A DNA stretch of 64,000 bases from Saturnia japonica. Taxonomy: Eukaryota; Arthropoda; Insecta; Lepidoptera; Saturniidae. Positions 47,401 to 58,802 of the stretch are shown here, piece by piece; positions within the stretch are counted from its first letter, which is position 1; every line of letters begins with the position of its first letter. The DNA lies in NCBI GenBank assembly GCA_033032175.1, contig CM065322.1:11470001-11534000 (forward strand). The letters are read 5' to 3'. Under the pieces are notes generated by a model. It did not search any database, was not told the DNA's origin, and was given only the letters and a program-made list of their open reading frames with translations. A program made the translations under genes and the position numbers.

Positions 47401-49033
47401 TGTGATTTCAGTGTAAATGTTTTGGATTTAAACAACACAATTTGCATTATTATTTTTATTTAAGACTGATGCTGATGAAGAGATTTAAGATTGTTTAGAA
47501 TTTAGATCGTAGTCTAAGATCATCACAGTGATAAAATTTAAAAATAAAATTCTTATATGGAAATTATTCCAATGAGAACGGATGTCTCCTTATGTAGAAT
47601 AGAGATTATTTATTTTGGTGGCTGTAGACAATACACATCAGTAAAATTTGATAACATCTGGCCACATTTTGGCAACTACGAATCCTGGATAAGGAATATT
47701 GTTAAAAAATTTAAGATTTCTGTCAATTAGGGTCGTTCACCTTCATTTTCAAAGGTTATCGATGAAACAAGGTATATATCGATAAACGTCGATCACAGGG
47801 ATTATGTTATATCGTCCTGAAGTGCTTGAGTGCCACTCAGAGTATTTGCAGTTGATTGTGACGTCACCGATATATTATCATCCTCATGTAATTCTAATGC
47901 GCATGTAGTTTTATCTTCGTGTTTGAAATAGAATGACAAGTTTTACCTATTAGAAGTAGTATATGAACTGTTATAATATGGTATATCAAAGACTTCTTCT
48001 GTCTTGATTATTCTAAAACTTGTGGCAAGTTCTAGAACCGGATAAAGATAATGTAAATTTCTTGGCTTACAATTAATAAATATACGTAATCTATAGATCT
48101 ATAATAATATTACAAAGTTAAAAAGATTACTTGTTTATTTGTTTCAACATGCTAATAATCTCTGGAACAACAAGTCAACTTTGAAAACTATTATTTTTGC
48201 ATTTTATAGCCTAGTTATTGAGGAATGTTACATAACTTTACGCTTCGACCCTAAGAAGCCAAGCAGTAACTGTGAATGTGGAGCAAAATAGCAATCTATA
48301 GACAGGAACGGGACGTGAGAGAGACGGTGTTGGTCGAATAGGGCGATGAAACTTTTAAGCTAGTCAATTCAAACAGTTTTTTTTTTCTTTAGTTGTATAC
48401 TAAATATAAAATATAGAAATTATAATAAAAACTCCAGAGGTGTCTTGGACTATCTGGTAGGAACGAAGTTCCTTTCGTTATATACTATGTTATGACCAAA
48501 TATCTACACACAATTTTTTTCAATAATTAAGTACTGATTAAGTTTATAATTTGTTTATACTTTTATAATAATAATGAATAATAAAATATTTAAATTTAAA
48601 TAGTCATTTTAATAACTTTATAAATCCCAAATATGTGGGACTCGAAACATCGACCATTCGTACTGTACATACAACAATGCGTAGAAATTTGGTTATAACA
48701 CAGCTGAGACTATTCCACGACTGTCATAGTTTTGAAAATCCTAAGTGTTTGTTTTTATTTAGTGCCGGGAGTCGGGACGGTCATTATTTCAGTTTAGCTC
48801 CCACCTCTGGATAAATAACTTCGTTACAACAGCTACTCTTCAATAGATTTGTGGATAAATAGAAATAGTTATAAAAACTTACCTATGTGACCTACATGAC
48901 CTGTGTGTTGAAAGTTCGTTGGTGCGCCGATCATTGATCTGTCTATTCTCCGGCGCGTGCGCTGCGCCTGAGCAGTCGGTTGGTAGCAGCAAGCGAACCA
49001 CTGCAGCCAAATGTCACCACCAGTATTGGCCAT
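31221..49033 (-). CDS. CDC42 small effector (CDC42SE/SPEC), complete
   Basis: Three exons (49033-48883, 31646-31552, 31229-31221) join in phase to give 84 residues, the length of human CDC42SE2. The N-terminus [19 protein letters not shown] has the paired cysteines (C15, C16) that are palmitoylated in the family. Then comes the CRIB-like Cdc42-binding core [20 protein letters not shown] (residues 27-46), and a C-terminal block [18 protein letters not shown] strongly matching the family's NQMQSKGGY motif. The product is expected at the plasma membrane, binding GTP-loaded Cdc42 and acting on actin and cell shape. Intron 1 spans 17.2 kb and is full of transposon fragments. The last coding segment is only VY plus stop. 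Confidence 0.88.
31552..31646 (-). CDS. CDC42SE exon 2
   Basis: Acceptor TGTTTCAG|GG, donor TCAAG|GTAAGA; phase 1 in, phase 0 out. Encodes [20 protein letters not shown], then [11 protein letters not shown]. Confidence 0.88.
33905..34135 (+). repeat. dispersed repeat family copy
   Basis: Carries GGTTACTCAATTCGAATG, TTTGTTTATGAACC, TTGGATGATT, GATACCTCAAGGGTGG-type and TTAATTTCATTCGCATT phrases in order. The same order is seen at 41,990, 46,770 and 51,660, and reversed at 55,400-55,610. Non-coding, class unknown. Confidence 0.7.
34378..34500 (+). mobile_element. tRNA-derived SINE
   Basis: Pol III type-2 promoter: A box TGGTGCAGTGG (34389-34399) and B box GGTTCGATCC (34434-34443), 34 bases apart. 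A perfect T-arm stem-loop GCGGGTTCGATCCCCGC lies at 34431-34447. The acceptor stem does not pair, and the tRNA-like head runs into a body with a GTCTGGGTGT phrase (about 34,491), typical of lepidopteran SINEs. It is therefore a SINE rather than a tRNA gene. Confidence 0.7.
37343..38440 (-). mobile_element. jockey-like non-LTR insertion, 12-bp TSD
   Basis: Flanked by GGGAAAGTATAT on both sides (37331-37342 and 38441-38452). On + it starts with a T-rich run, i.e. the 3' poly(A) of a - strand insertion. Coding remnants on the - strand: [35 protein letters not shown] (38431-38246) and, after a frameshift, [20 protein letters not shown] plus a Pro/Arg-rich tail (38236-37898). These match the C-terminus of jockey-type ORF2. 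The rest is 3' UTR shared with copies at 54,693 and 58,803. 5'-truncated, about 1.1 kb. Confidence 0.8.
38441..38790 (+). pseudogene. decayed reverse-transcriptase C-terminal remnant
   Basis: On the + strand, degenerate frames read [20 protein letters not shown] followed by stop-interrupted pieces resembling the IRNE..., WxxGHxxRR and GRPKKRW region of RTE-like elements. Many stops and indels show it is much older than the jockey-like copy inserted at its left side. Confidence 0.5.
41447..41492. repeat. (AT)n microsatellite
   Basis: Imperfect run of AT dinucleotides with occasional TTT interruptions. Confidence 0.7.
41990..42240 (+). repeat. dispersed repeat family copy
   Basis: Same order of phrases as 33,905-34,135, with AGGTTACATAGTTCGAATG and GATACCTCAAGGGTGGTTCC well kept. 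Confidence 0.7.
43570..44190. repeat. tandem array, inverted relative to 15,890-16,500
   Basis: The reverse-complement landmark GAAATTTTGTACACGGGAAG or a variant recurs at about 43,637, 43,764, 43,876 and 44,079, with GGGCTATAAGAA-like and AAATCGTAAA phrases between. About five units of 110-130 bp. It ends (44,165-44,220) with GACGTAAATAACTACTGCGT, an AACAAACGCG phrase and CACCACTAGT. Confidence 0.65.
46770..46990 (+). repeat. dispersed repeat family copy
   Basis: Contains GGAGGTTCTAAATTCGAATG, TTTGTTTATGAACCGATT and GATACCTCAAGAGTG in the family order. Confidence 0.65.
48883..49033 (-). CDS. CDC42SE exon 1 coding part
   Basis: ATG at 49033-49031 in a good context (AAAATGG); donor CATAG|GTAAGT, phase 1. 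It encodes residues 1-50, with the CC pair and the CRIB-like core. The frame is open upstream to 49231, but homologues start at this Met and the upstream peptide has no family resemblance, so it is treated as 5' UTR. An acceptor-like pyrimidine tract (TTTCTTTTACAG, - strand, near 49,348) suggests an upstream non-coding exon. Confidence 0.88.
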
Positions 49034-49210
49034 TTTATTTATTTTTCTAATGTCCGCTGCACACGCAACTTTTCGTACTGTTCCACGTAAAAACGCGGCG
49101 AGAATTTTAATTACTGTTGTTACGTTCGAAATTCGAATTTTAATATCGAATTTTGCGTTCAACTGTTTATAAGAAGCACTAGGGATGCGGACGAGCTCCG
49201 GATCGAATGC

Positions 49211-49218
49211 TATCGATA
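49211..49218. promoter_or_regulatory. DRE-like motif TATCGATA upstream of CDC42SE
   Basis: The palindrome TATCGATA, the DREF/BEAF-type element of insect core promoters, lies about 180 bp upstream of the CDC42SE start codon in a GC-richer stretch. It could be promoter, or 5' UTR if an upstream exon exists. Confidence 0.35.
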
Positions 49219-50273
49219 GTCGAAGTCGCAACGCACTATTTTATTTCAGCGATGGTTTTATTTTCGATTTCTATTCAAACGACGTCACAAGCCGGAGATC
49301 TCTCTCGTACTGATAAATATGATGGCATGATTCTACGATAACATCTGTAAAAGAAAGAAAAATATAATTTATGAATTGTTTCGAAGAATCAATTAGTTAG
49401 GTATTCTAAATTAGTTTGTGTATTATTTTTCAAACAAACAGGACCTACGTTAACGGGGTACTTAAAACATCATAAAAGTGATTAACGATCAACAACAACT
49501 AATAAGCCACTTATCATCCTTGTTATGTTACCTAATGAATGGCTGGGCGTACAATAGAATGTTTGTAATGTAAGTGATAACTCTTAGTAGTTATAATCTA
49601 CATCATTAAATAATAGTTATCTATAACATAAGAGGTCAGTATCTATTTTGTAAACTAGCTGTGACCGCGACTCCGCACGTGTTTATCGCGAAGTAATTAT
49701 TATTGTCTTTAGCTTAACAATGAAATATACTTCTTTTATGTGATTTTTTTAAATAAATGATATATGTTTTTGAGGCAAATCAAGACATCCAAACAATTTT
49801 TTATGATTAATTACATGTACTGACAGAATTACAAATTTATTAATATACAATTATTAGATATTTTTTACATAATCTATTTATAAAAAAAAAACTGTGGGGC
49901 CAGTTCACACGTGTTAGAACTGAAAATATCTTCTTTAAAATCTCTTTTCAAAAATTCTAAATCTCGAAATATCGACCAGGCGTACTGTACATACAACAAG
50001 CCTGGTCTTCACACCGCCAGCCATGCCAATTCGACGACGCACAGTCGTAAAAGTCAAGACTTGCGTTAACCGTGTATTATTCTGTCTCATTCAAACCCTA
50101 TGATCTCTACAGTATATATGTATGTGTTTGTCTCTTTTTAGTGTCGCTTTTTCGTTTCATCGCGTTTCAAATCACAATGATACTGAAGAAATTTTCACTT
50201 CCCAATAATATTAACGCGGTGATCTGTTGAAATTTGGTTCTTGTTAAATTTGATATAATATGGCACGTATTGG

Positions 50274-50291
50274 CCCCCCCCCCCCCCCCCC
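50274..50291. repeat. poly(C) homopolymer, 18 bases
   Basis: An uninterrupted run of 18 C in AT-rich DNA; its exact length may be affected by sequencing or assembly. Confidence 0.8.
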
Positions 50292-50819
50292 TATAATTTA
50301 CCATATTCATTTAACCAAAACAGGTTTGTGTTAACTTCAAAGTGTTTCTATAGAATACTTTATGTTAGTCTCATGTTTTATTGTCACTTTCCACAATTCG
50401 GGCAAACAGAAATTTAAATTTATGACCGACAACGACAATATTATGTTGAAACATTTTGTGGAGAAAGACGATAAAATTATATAAACAAAATTATGCAAAA
50501 ATTTTAAAGAAATATAGCTATTTTTTGTCAATTGAAAATATAATAAAACTGTAACGGTTAGTTCTTGTTTATCCCATCTCTGAGTAAAGGATGTTTTAAT
50601 CGTAGACAACATCTATATCTAATATATACAAAAATATCGTGTCATGTTCATCATCATGTTCGGTCATGTTCGGGATAGACTCTGAAACTACTGAATCGAT
50701 TATGATCAAATTTCGTAACTATCTGTAATTTGGTACAACTTAAAAGATAGGATAGTTTAAACTATCTTAATTATTGACAAATTACGGGATGTAAATAACT
50801 ACTGTGTATTAACAAACAA

Positions 50820-51070
50820 ATAAATAAAATTAAAGTGTCTGTTTGTAATGTCAGAATAACAGCTTTTTACCAACTGCGAAGTATATACGATACTTACAGC
50901 AAAAAAAAAATGTGTTTGTTCCGGCTAATCTTCGAAACGATTGGACTTTCACTGGCAGATAGCTAATGTTACAAGGAGTAACTTAGTCTACTTTTATTTT
51001 AGAAAAAGAAAAAGAATTGGGGTTCCGCTCAAATAAAATAAATTAAAGTTGCATCGCCGCACTGTTCTTA
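50820..51070. repeat. inverted copy of the 15,245-15,530 repeat
   Basis: Begins GTGTCTGTTTGTAATGTCA and ends near GGGGTTCCGCTCAAA, the mirror order of the copy at 15 kb. Confidence 0.6.
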
Positions 51071-51659
51071 ATTTATATTTATTAAAAACAAATACACTAT
51101 TCTTAATTCAAGTTTATTAAAATTAATTTTATATTTTTTAGTTGGATTGTCTATAAAATCGTGTTTTTTCGTTTTTTTTTCTTCAATGTCCTACTAATAT
51201 GAAAACAATTATTTTCAATAAAATTGGGAACTCTAATTCAGTAACTTATGCGAGAAATGAGCAATTTGGACGCCTGCTGCCTCCCTTGGATGAGATAGCC
51301 GGTTCTCAGGTTACCTCTCCGAAAAAACTATCTTATTGATAGTTGGTAACGTATCCGAGAAATAGGTGATCGGCGGGCCTGGTAGTTTCCGTTCTTGGCC
51401 TTGATGCAAAGACACTATCAGTTTAGGAAAACAAAAACTCGCTAATCCTGATTATCCTACGAAGGATGGAGGGTCTTACTGTTGAAATATTGAATTGTCA
51501 TTAGTCCTTGATAAGTGTGCCAAATTTCGAGTTAATTCGACGTTTTTAAAGGGTTCAACAAAATCATGTTGAAAGTTTCCGTTACATACTAACATACGTA
51601 TGAAGCTAAATAAAAAGCGTGTTTAAAGCTGTACAGCACGCAGTACAGTGTGTTTTAAC

Positions 51660-51910
51660 TGACTTCCAAAAAAAGGATGAAGGAGGTTTTCATTTCGAAT
51701 GTAACCAACTTCAAAAAGAAGGAAAGAGGTTCTTAATTCGATTTTTTTTTTATGGATGTTTAGGCATAAGTTCTTTGTTTATGTACCGATTTAAATGTTT
51801 TTTCTGTTGTTCATAACGGAATAAGGGCAGTTCAATTTTAATTTCATAGTTATTTGACCTTTGACTTCGAAGATACACAAAAACATTAAAGTTTGTCTCT
51901 TTTTTTTTGT
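51660..51910 (+). repeat. dispersed repeat family copy
   Basis: Family phrases GGAGGTTTTCATTTCGAATG, TTTGTTTATGTACCGATT and TTAATTTCATAGTTATT in order. A second partial start (AAGAGGTTCTTAATTCGA) at about 51,725 suggests a nested or tandem copy. Confidence 0.6.
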
Positions 51911-54692
51911 TAACAATTAGCTTGTTTATGTAAGAATATATACATAAAATATGTCAACATCGTTCATAGGATTTCTCTTAGTATTATCATGAATTACACA
52001 AGCTTATCCGACAGGTGAATTTTTAAATAATGATAAAATGTGACAAAACGTCCGATAACATCTGAGGACGCATCTGCGAAGCACAGCAAAGCATCGGTTA
52101 ACATTGCTCAAGCATGTTCCAACCATTCGAGGACGCGGTTGGTAATTGACTGCTACATAGATAGATGAGTTTCGTGACATTGTTTGTGACATATATTTGC
52201 AAATCTTTTACTATCATTAATGCCATCACACATTCATGGCCGTACGATAAATACATATTCTACGTGTTTACGAAGGAATACTGTTTAAAAATTGAAGTCA
52301 TAGATTTATTGTATTCGAAATTCTGTGGTTTAAAGAGGTAAAGCAAGGTAATAACAAGAGCGCTCTAGGCTTTTATTATTATTAAGTTTAATTATGTAAT
52401 TAACGCGAACTAAGTCTTTCTAATCTATAGTATTTTCTTACAGATGAATATGTATTTATTTATTTTACAGTATTTTATTTTTATCGTCCTAATTCAAATT
52501 TTTCATGTTTTACAAATTTATAAAAAAAATATCATTGGAAGGATTGTATTAAATTATACTTAAACACCATTGTAAAGTTTATATATTTCGTAAACTATAT
52601 AAATAGTAACCTAAATTTCATCATAAATCATTATTGCCAAAAATTACGACAATTAGTTCACGGAGAACTGAAAATCGGGTTAATTGGTATTATTGATATA
52701 TCTGGAGATATTACATAATATTTAAATAATATTCTATTGAAATCCAGAATATAACCTCCGCTAAAGTATGAGTGATTGTTTAGGCAGGATTTAGGTACTA
52801 TTGAGGCAGCGCAAATTAAGGTAATTTTATAATTAAATACTTCGTTAATTTCACCAGTGATAGTTAAATATAATGAAATCCAGGCTTGTTACTGACAGAC
52901 CTACGATTAACATATATCGAATAATGTCGTGGTGAGTGAAAGTGTACATCGGATCATTAGATCAGCGACATCTAGGCCGCGACGCGATGCGGTTCTATAG
53001 GGAAAGTGTTTTAGGATTGTAAACAACCGCGGATAAAATAGTATTAATCCCTTGACGATATTTAAATAAGATCTTTACAATTCTTTGTAAACGAACGTTT
53101 CTGTAAATATCAATTGTCAAAACAAAATTGTAATAAACAAGCTAAATTATTTAAAAGGAAACAAAAAACTCGACTGCAACAAAAACACAATTATTTTTAT
53201 TTTTTTTGCTTTTTATTTGATTTCCAAGCCCTGTTATTAAATATTAAGCAGCCTTTGTCATTCTCACTATTAAGATAAATCTAACGACATCGTGTATGTT
53301 AAAATCCATCAAGCCGTTTATATTACGGAGCGTGCCAAAGAAATACATACATATACATACACAAGTGCAATACAAGTTAATTTTTTATTGCATGTAACAT
53401 TTGGGTTTTGTAAATTTAATATAATTATAATAGCTATTTAAATGATGATTTAAATACATATCACATTAAAATGCAAATTACTTAAGAAATTTCTTAAAGC
53501 TATTGTAGCCTCGGAAATAGAATATATTTTTCTATTGTTAAGTTTAACTCTATCGCATTCGACTTTCATTTATTTTAAATATGTTATAAAAAAGAAATTA
53601 TAACTACTTTGTCTTTCAAATAAAAATTTGACTGGAAATTTGGAGTCTATACAAAGCACTTAGGTTGTTTACTCGAGTTAAATTGAACTAACAGCGTATT
53701 TAGATAAAACCTTTAAACATATCAAAAAGTTTTCATAATGAGACATTGGAAACCAATTTATTTATTTACCAATAATATTCGTTTGCCACGAACGATTTGT
53801 CGTCGTGACTTTATTGTTAATACTTACTTGTTCACGATAAATCACATCGACATAAAGCGTATCAATATTGTTTAATTAGCACGAAACTTAATGTCGAAAA
53901 TAACTAACACTGAACAAATAATTATGTTAATTTAATTTTTTTTCAATTTTTATGTTTTTTATTTTATGTTAATACTTCACTAGTAAGGTTTGGTATATAA
54001 CAAGAATAAATTTATCTATTTAACAAGTATAAAATCTAACGGTACTTTTGGTAAAAACATCTACCGTTCAACAAAAAAAGAGTTAATTAAGAAGCTCATA
54101 CCTATTACTATTTTATTATCAGTTTTTTCGCACAGTCAGGAGAATATCGCTTTTCGCGTAATGAATCCCAGATTTAGTTCTCGACTAAAGCAGAGTTTTT
54201 TGTCCAAACGCAATCTACTTGAACAAATTCTTGAAGTATGAAATCATGTTCTGTTTAATAATGTATACTATATATTATATATATATGTTGAATAAATCTG
54301 TAACATACTTTCCCTATTTAAGATATTGTAATATAAACAGGACGCTGTAAATTCTCCGTTTAATAATGTCGCTCTATTGTTGCACGTTATCTCCCGCCTC
54401 GCCGGGACCTTATTGACGATAGTAACGCTTGGGTTAAACGATAACACCGAACATTTGACGTCAGTCTTCTTAATACCGTGAACACTATACTGAAATCTAT
54501 TTTATAATATCTAAGGTTGAAAATTGCTTAATTCTCTGTCAAAGTTTAAGGGCCTAATAGACGTGTATCATTTTTCACTTGGCTTCGCTTACGCGTTAGA
54601 ATCAATGTTGATAAAATCTTTCTTTTCTAATATACATAACTAGTCCGTGTCCGGTGGATTCACTCGCGTTGAATTTGAATTGCACTTTATTT
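51911..54692. other. intergenic, no gene seen
   Basis: AT-rich. Only short repeats are visible, including the dispersed motif and ACAT-rich tail at about 53,302-53,360 that matches 1,800-1,868. Confidence 0.4.
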
Positions 54693-55135
54693 TTAATTTT
54701 TTTTATTATTATAACTGACCTTACTGTTAGCCTTAGGGGCCCTATCCAAAAACAGAGCCGCTGATGACTTTTACAGCTTTACCGGGCTTGGGGGCGAGCG
54801 CTTAAAGCACTCAGCAGCGAAAGCGTGGGCAACAAGCGCGCAAGGGTACCAAAGTGGCTGGACCTCGGCTTGGAGCCGCTTTTGCAACTACATAAGTAGC
54901 GATCTGACTAATTCCCTATCCGTAAAATTCGAGTTAAACTAAAAATGGAGGGAACATGTATAATAATTATGTGTATTTAGTGATCTGAAAAGTATTTCTA
55001 CACTATCTAGCGTAAAAAAAGAAAAAGGTTCCTTATAGAACCTATGTAACTATGTGGTGTGTACGTATGTATGTTCATATGTGTGTAATGTTGTATGTGG
55101 GTAGCTACTGTGATGCACATGCAGTGTCACGTCAC
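54693..55135 (-). mobile_element. jockey-like element, 3' UTR-only copy
   Basis: Starts (on +) after a T-rich run with CTGACCTTACTGTTAGCC and GGGGCCCTATCCAAAAACAG, and runs to a GCAGTGTCACGTCACTG phrase. It aligns with the first ~470 bp of the 37,343 copy and has no coding part. Confidence 0.7.
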
Positions 55136-57465
55136 TGCTCCACTCCTAAGGGTCATAGCGTAATTTTAAATGGCCTATATACTTTCTCGATAAGTAAACT
55201 ATAAAATGCAAAAAGAATTATTCAAATCTGTCTGGTACTTTCAGAGATTTTTGCATACTAACACAAAAAAAAAAGTCTCCTTTTCAGCTTCTAGCTATAT
55301 ATTCTATTATAACAAAGTTAATGGAGTCGTAAATGCAGTCGTATCACACGTAAGTAGTTAAGCTACAATTTTTTTTTACAAACATCACTCTGGCTAAACC
55401 ACAAGATTTAGAAAAAAAAGAAAATTCCCTGGTATATTTTAAAAGTTGATAGGCCAATGCGAATGAAATTGAAATGGGACCACCCTTGAGGTATTTCCTT
55501 ACCAAACAAAAAAAGAATCATCCAAATCGGTTCATAAACAAAGAAGTTATGGCTGAACATTCATAAAAAAAACATTCGAAATGAGTAACCTCATTTTTTT
55601 TTAAGTCTTATAAAAACAAAAAAAAACTGTGGTGTGTGTCATAAGTCATAACATAACGGACGAATAGATAAATTTCGGGATCATCACTGTCATTCATGCA
55701 ATGATCGGGCATAGAAAATAACATTTTGACAGTAAAAACTGTTTGACGTGGTTCTTGGACCTACTGTACCCTATGCGGTTAGGGATTTTATTCTAGAACC
55801 TAACATTATTCCCTAAAAGAAATTTATAGATCGTACACGGGGCGACTAATTTGTGTTTATTTCTGGTATTAAAACTATGCCTTGAAGTAATTCAATAATT
55901 CATATACTAAGGATCATAATACCTAATAAAATATGTAATCGCAATTCATTAAGTAATTTAATATATAGACTTAAGATTATTTTACAAAAATTCTAATTTT
56001 ATCGTGTACAAGTTTAGTTATTGAATAGATAAAATAGAAAATCAAACATTTGTAAATACAGTTAAATTTTATGAAATAATTCCAAAACGAGAGTGGCCTA
56101 AGTCACGTTCCAAAACACGTTTCGCAATTATTATTGCATCGATTGAGTTTAGTGCGAAATCGGAAACTTGCTTAGATGTGGTAAAAATATTATATTGCTA
56201 CACAATTTAAAAACGATAAATCATTGACACGAACTCATATAATTCATTTTTATGTTTGTTTTATTTTATATTTTTTAATTAGGTTTGGTAATTTACAGGT
56301 GCCTATGAACTAAAAGCACACTGTACAGTGACTGAGGTTGCCATCCTAAATTACAACATGAGGATGGCTATTAAGAACCGCGATTTAGCGTTTGTTGATT
56401 CTAATAAAAATGTCATACGAAATGAAACACCGCAAACGGCCGCCAAAATTGCGGACTAACACTTTCAGAACAACTGTCAGGAACTCCGTATTAAAAGATG
56501 TATTATTATTATGTTGTGAGCGTATCACGCAAAAACTAGGTTTCTACTGAATAAATTTTAATTAAAAAAATGTTTTTTTTACTCCTTAGATTCTTAATTC
56601 CTATCTAAAAAAATATTATGATATCTTCATTCATAAAAAGTAATTTTAGGAAACTACGTTTTTTATGTGTATTACGCGTTCTTCTGTCGTCCACGCGAGC
56701 GAAGCCGCGGGCACAGCTAGTAAACAATAAAAAACTCAATGTATTTTGGTGGATTATCTACACAACATTTTGTGAGGTTTGCGAAGTCCTTAGCAACTAG
56801 GCTAATTAGAAGCTTCTAGTTAGCATACCGGACAATACGACCATAAGAACGACGACGGCTTTGTTAATTCCTTCTAAATAAAACACAAAACATACTCTAA
56901 AAGTAAACCAATAGCCCTTTATAGATGTAAGCATTCTTATCATCTTATATGGTTAAATATTACAGTTGAATATATTGTCAGTATCGTTCATTTTGTTTTT
57001 GCAGCAAATTGAACTAAAATTATGTGAAATAAAATTTATTGCAATTAAAATACTTTTATGAACCTACATCAAAAGGTAAAGTCTGGTACGAAATAAGAAC
57101 ATAAAATGCATACAATAGTTGTTCCTGATACGTCTCTATTTACCCACAAACAGACATGCAGTATATTATTAATAATAAAACCATTCATAAGTTCAACACT
57201 GTTATTTGCTTGGTTTGGCGCCAGCAATGGGTCTAATGACAATATGACTTTATTTACTTCAGTAACCGAATTACGAATGAAATTGAAAGCAAGCCCCTAC
57301 GTGTGAAGGGAAGTGGTATTGGGGGCTGAAGCACATCCAAAAGTATCGGGTGACTATGAAGAAATTACAAAATGGGTGGTATTCAATATTAAAATTAGAT
57401 AAAATACATAAAAGTAATATTAATGGTCATGGAATGTAATATGTAGTAACTTCATTAAATTACAA
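55136..57465. other. intergenic, repeats only
   Basis: Contains a reversed dispersed-repeat copy (55,400-55,610). A Helitron-like end phrase (GAAGCCGCGGGCACAGCTAG) lies at about 56,701. No gene recognised; open frames at 56,618 and 57,106 have no family resemblance. Confidence 0.4.
55400..55610 (-). repeat. dispersed repeat family copy, reversed
   Basis: Contains ATGCGAATGAAATTGAAA, CCACCCTTGAGGTATT, AATCATCCAAATCGGTTCAT and ACATTCGAAATGAGTAACC, the reverse complement of the copies at 33,905 and 41,990. Confidence 0.7.
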
Positions 57466-57690
57466 TTATGATTTTGGGTATACGCTCCAATTTTTGACTA
57501 CTTTATTGAGCAGTTGGGACCGGAATTTTGCAATAACGGTGAGAATGTTGACTTCCAAGTGTTCCAACGTCTGCGGTTGTTTGACACTTCCACAGAAAAT
57601 AATCCATAGGTGCGCGATCACACAACCGTGGAAGCTACTTTTCAGATCCATTAGCTTAACGAAGTTGTGTTCATGGAATGTTTCCCGCAA
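57466..57690 (-). pseudogene. mariner-like transposase C-terminal fragment
   Basis: The - strand frame includes FCGSVKQPQTLEHLEVNILT, VIAKFRSQLLNKVVKNW. This matches the C-terminal end of mariner-family transposases (a PQTL-x-LExNI-x-x-VIA pattern followed by LL-x-KVV-x-NW). The catalytic domain is absent. The upstream TTFHEHNF-like part is weakly similar at best. Confidence 0.5.
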
Positions 57691-58802
57691 TATATTGATT
57701 TTGTCGTGCTAGAGCACGTAACACACGTTACGTCATGCCATTTCATTCAAACCAAGCATCTTTCTGAATAGTTAACTGGTATGTACGACCATATTGGCCT
57801 TAAAATGGGCTTAGGCGTAATATGGCGAACTGGACCAAGAATATCGAAACATAATGAACACAAATATCTGTTAGTTGTAAAATTGATTGTCACTCGAAAC
57901 AGTAATGACAGTTAAAAATTAAATCTCTAAAAACATCCTTTAGATAAGGAAATGACACTGGTTACCCCGTTGATACAGATGTATTAAAAACTAGCTGTGC
58001 CCCTCGGTTTCACCCGAGTTTTTATCCAACAAATACCGCGCCGCCAACGCGACGGACCCGTGTAATCATAATTGTTATCACTTCTCGCAAGTACAAATTA
58101 TGTATTTTAATTTTTCATTTTCTCCTGAACTATGTGTCCTAATTACATACTATAAAAAGAAAAATTTAAATTGTCTTTATGGTGAAATAACTTTGGTTCG
58201 TAAGGATTAATATAATAAGCCTAAAAATAAAGCTCAAAATCAATTTTTAATCTTCATCATAAAAACACGCAAAATACCTTATTGTGGCTTATGCTATTAA
58301 GAAATAGGCATATGTTATCGGAGACTTTTGTTAGATATACTAACAGAACAATATTTTTGTAGAATATTATATTTACGTATCACTAACCATTACGCCAGCG
58401 CATGCGGATAAAGCAGTTCGGGAACACTTTCACTTCGACATAATTAAACAAAAATCAATATTTAAGGCTAGCTGAGAGGTTTTACTTAGTTCCAGATAGC
58501 CTATACTATTTATTCTTCGTGAATCTGGCTATCATATACAAAAATAATTTTTCGAATCCGACTGCTACCCGTTGTCCAGAGATTACCATGTTTAAACAAA
58601 TAAATAAAAAAACTCGTCCGCTATACTAAATTATTAATAGTATAGATGTACACGGACTGACCTCGGAACACGACAAACCAAAAGAAAATCATACATGTGT
58701 TTAACACTATGTATGGTGGTCGCGATCCCTACCACCCCGCTATATTACTGTATATACACTGACTAATCTCTGAACACGATAAATCAAAAGAAAATTATAG
58801 TT
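57691..58802. other. intergenic, no gene seen
   Basis: Has an AAACTAGCTGTGCCCCTCGG phrase at about 57,990, a Helitron-like end. Otherwise AT-rich DNA without recognised features. Confidence 0.4.

Larger units (their letters stand above)
31647..48882 (-). other. CDC42SE intron 1, 17.2 kb, transposon-rich
   Basis: No other gene recognised inside. It contains dispersed-repeat copies (33,905-34,135; 41,990-42,240; 46,770-46,990), a tRNA-derived SINE (34,378-34,500), a jockey-like insertion (37,343-38,440) inside an RT remnant, an (AT)n tract (about 41,447-41,492) and a tandem array (43,570-44,190). An isolated GC-rich patch at about 39,820-39,870 and a TATCGATA-containing segment at about 47,780 are unexplained. 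Phrases ending in CAGCTAGT beside GCGGGC/GCGTGC (for example about 32,470) resemble 3' ends of small Helitron-like elements. Confidence 0.6.
49350..51600. other. intergenic, AT-rich with repeats
   Basis: No gene recognised. Holds a C18 run (50,274-50,291) and an inverted copy of the 15,245 repeat at 50,820-51,070. A Helitron-like end phrase (AAACTAGCTGTGACCGCGAC) lies at about 49,661. Confidence 0.4.

Noticed and set aside
49034..49231. N-terminal extension of CDC42SE
   Set aside because: The frame is open, but family members begin at the Met equivalent to 49033, and the upstream peptide shows no relation to the family.
52004..52192. 62-codon Arg/Cys-rich frame on the - strand
   Set aside because: No family match, no splice support, and the DNA looks like a small repeat.
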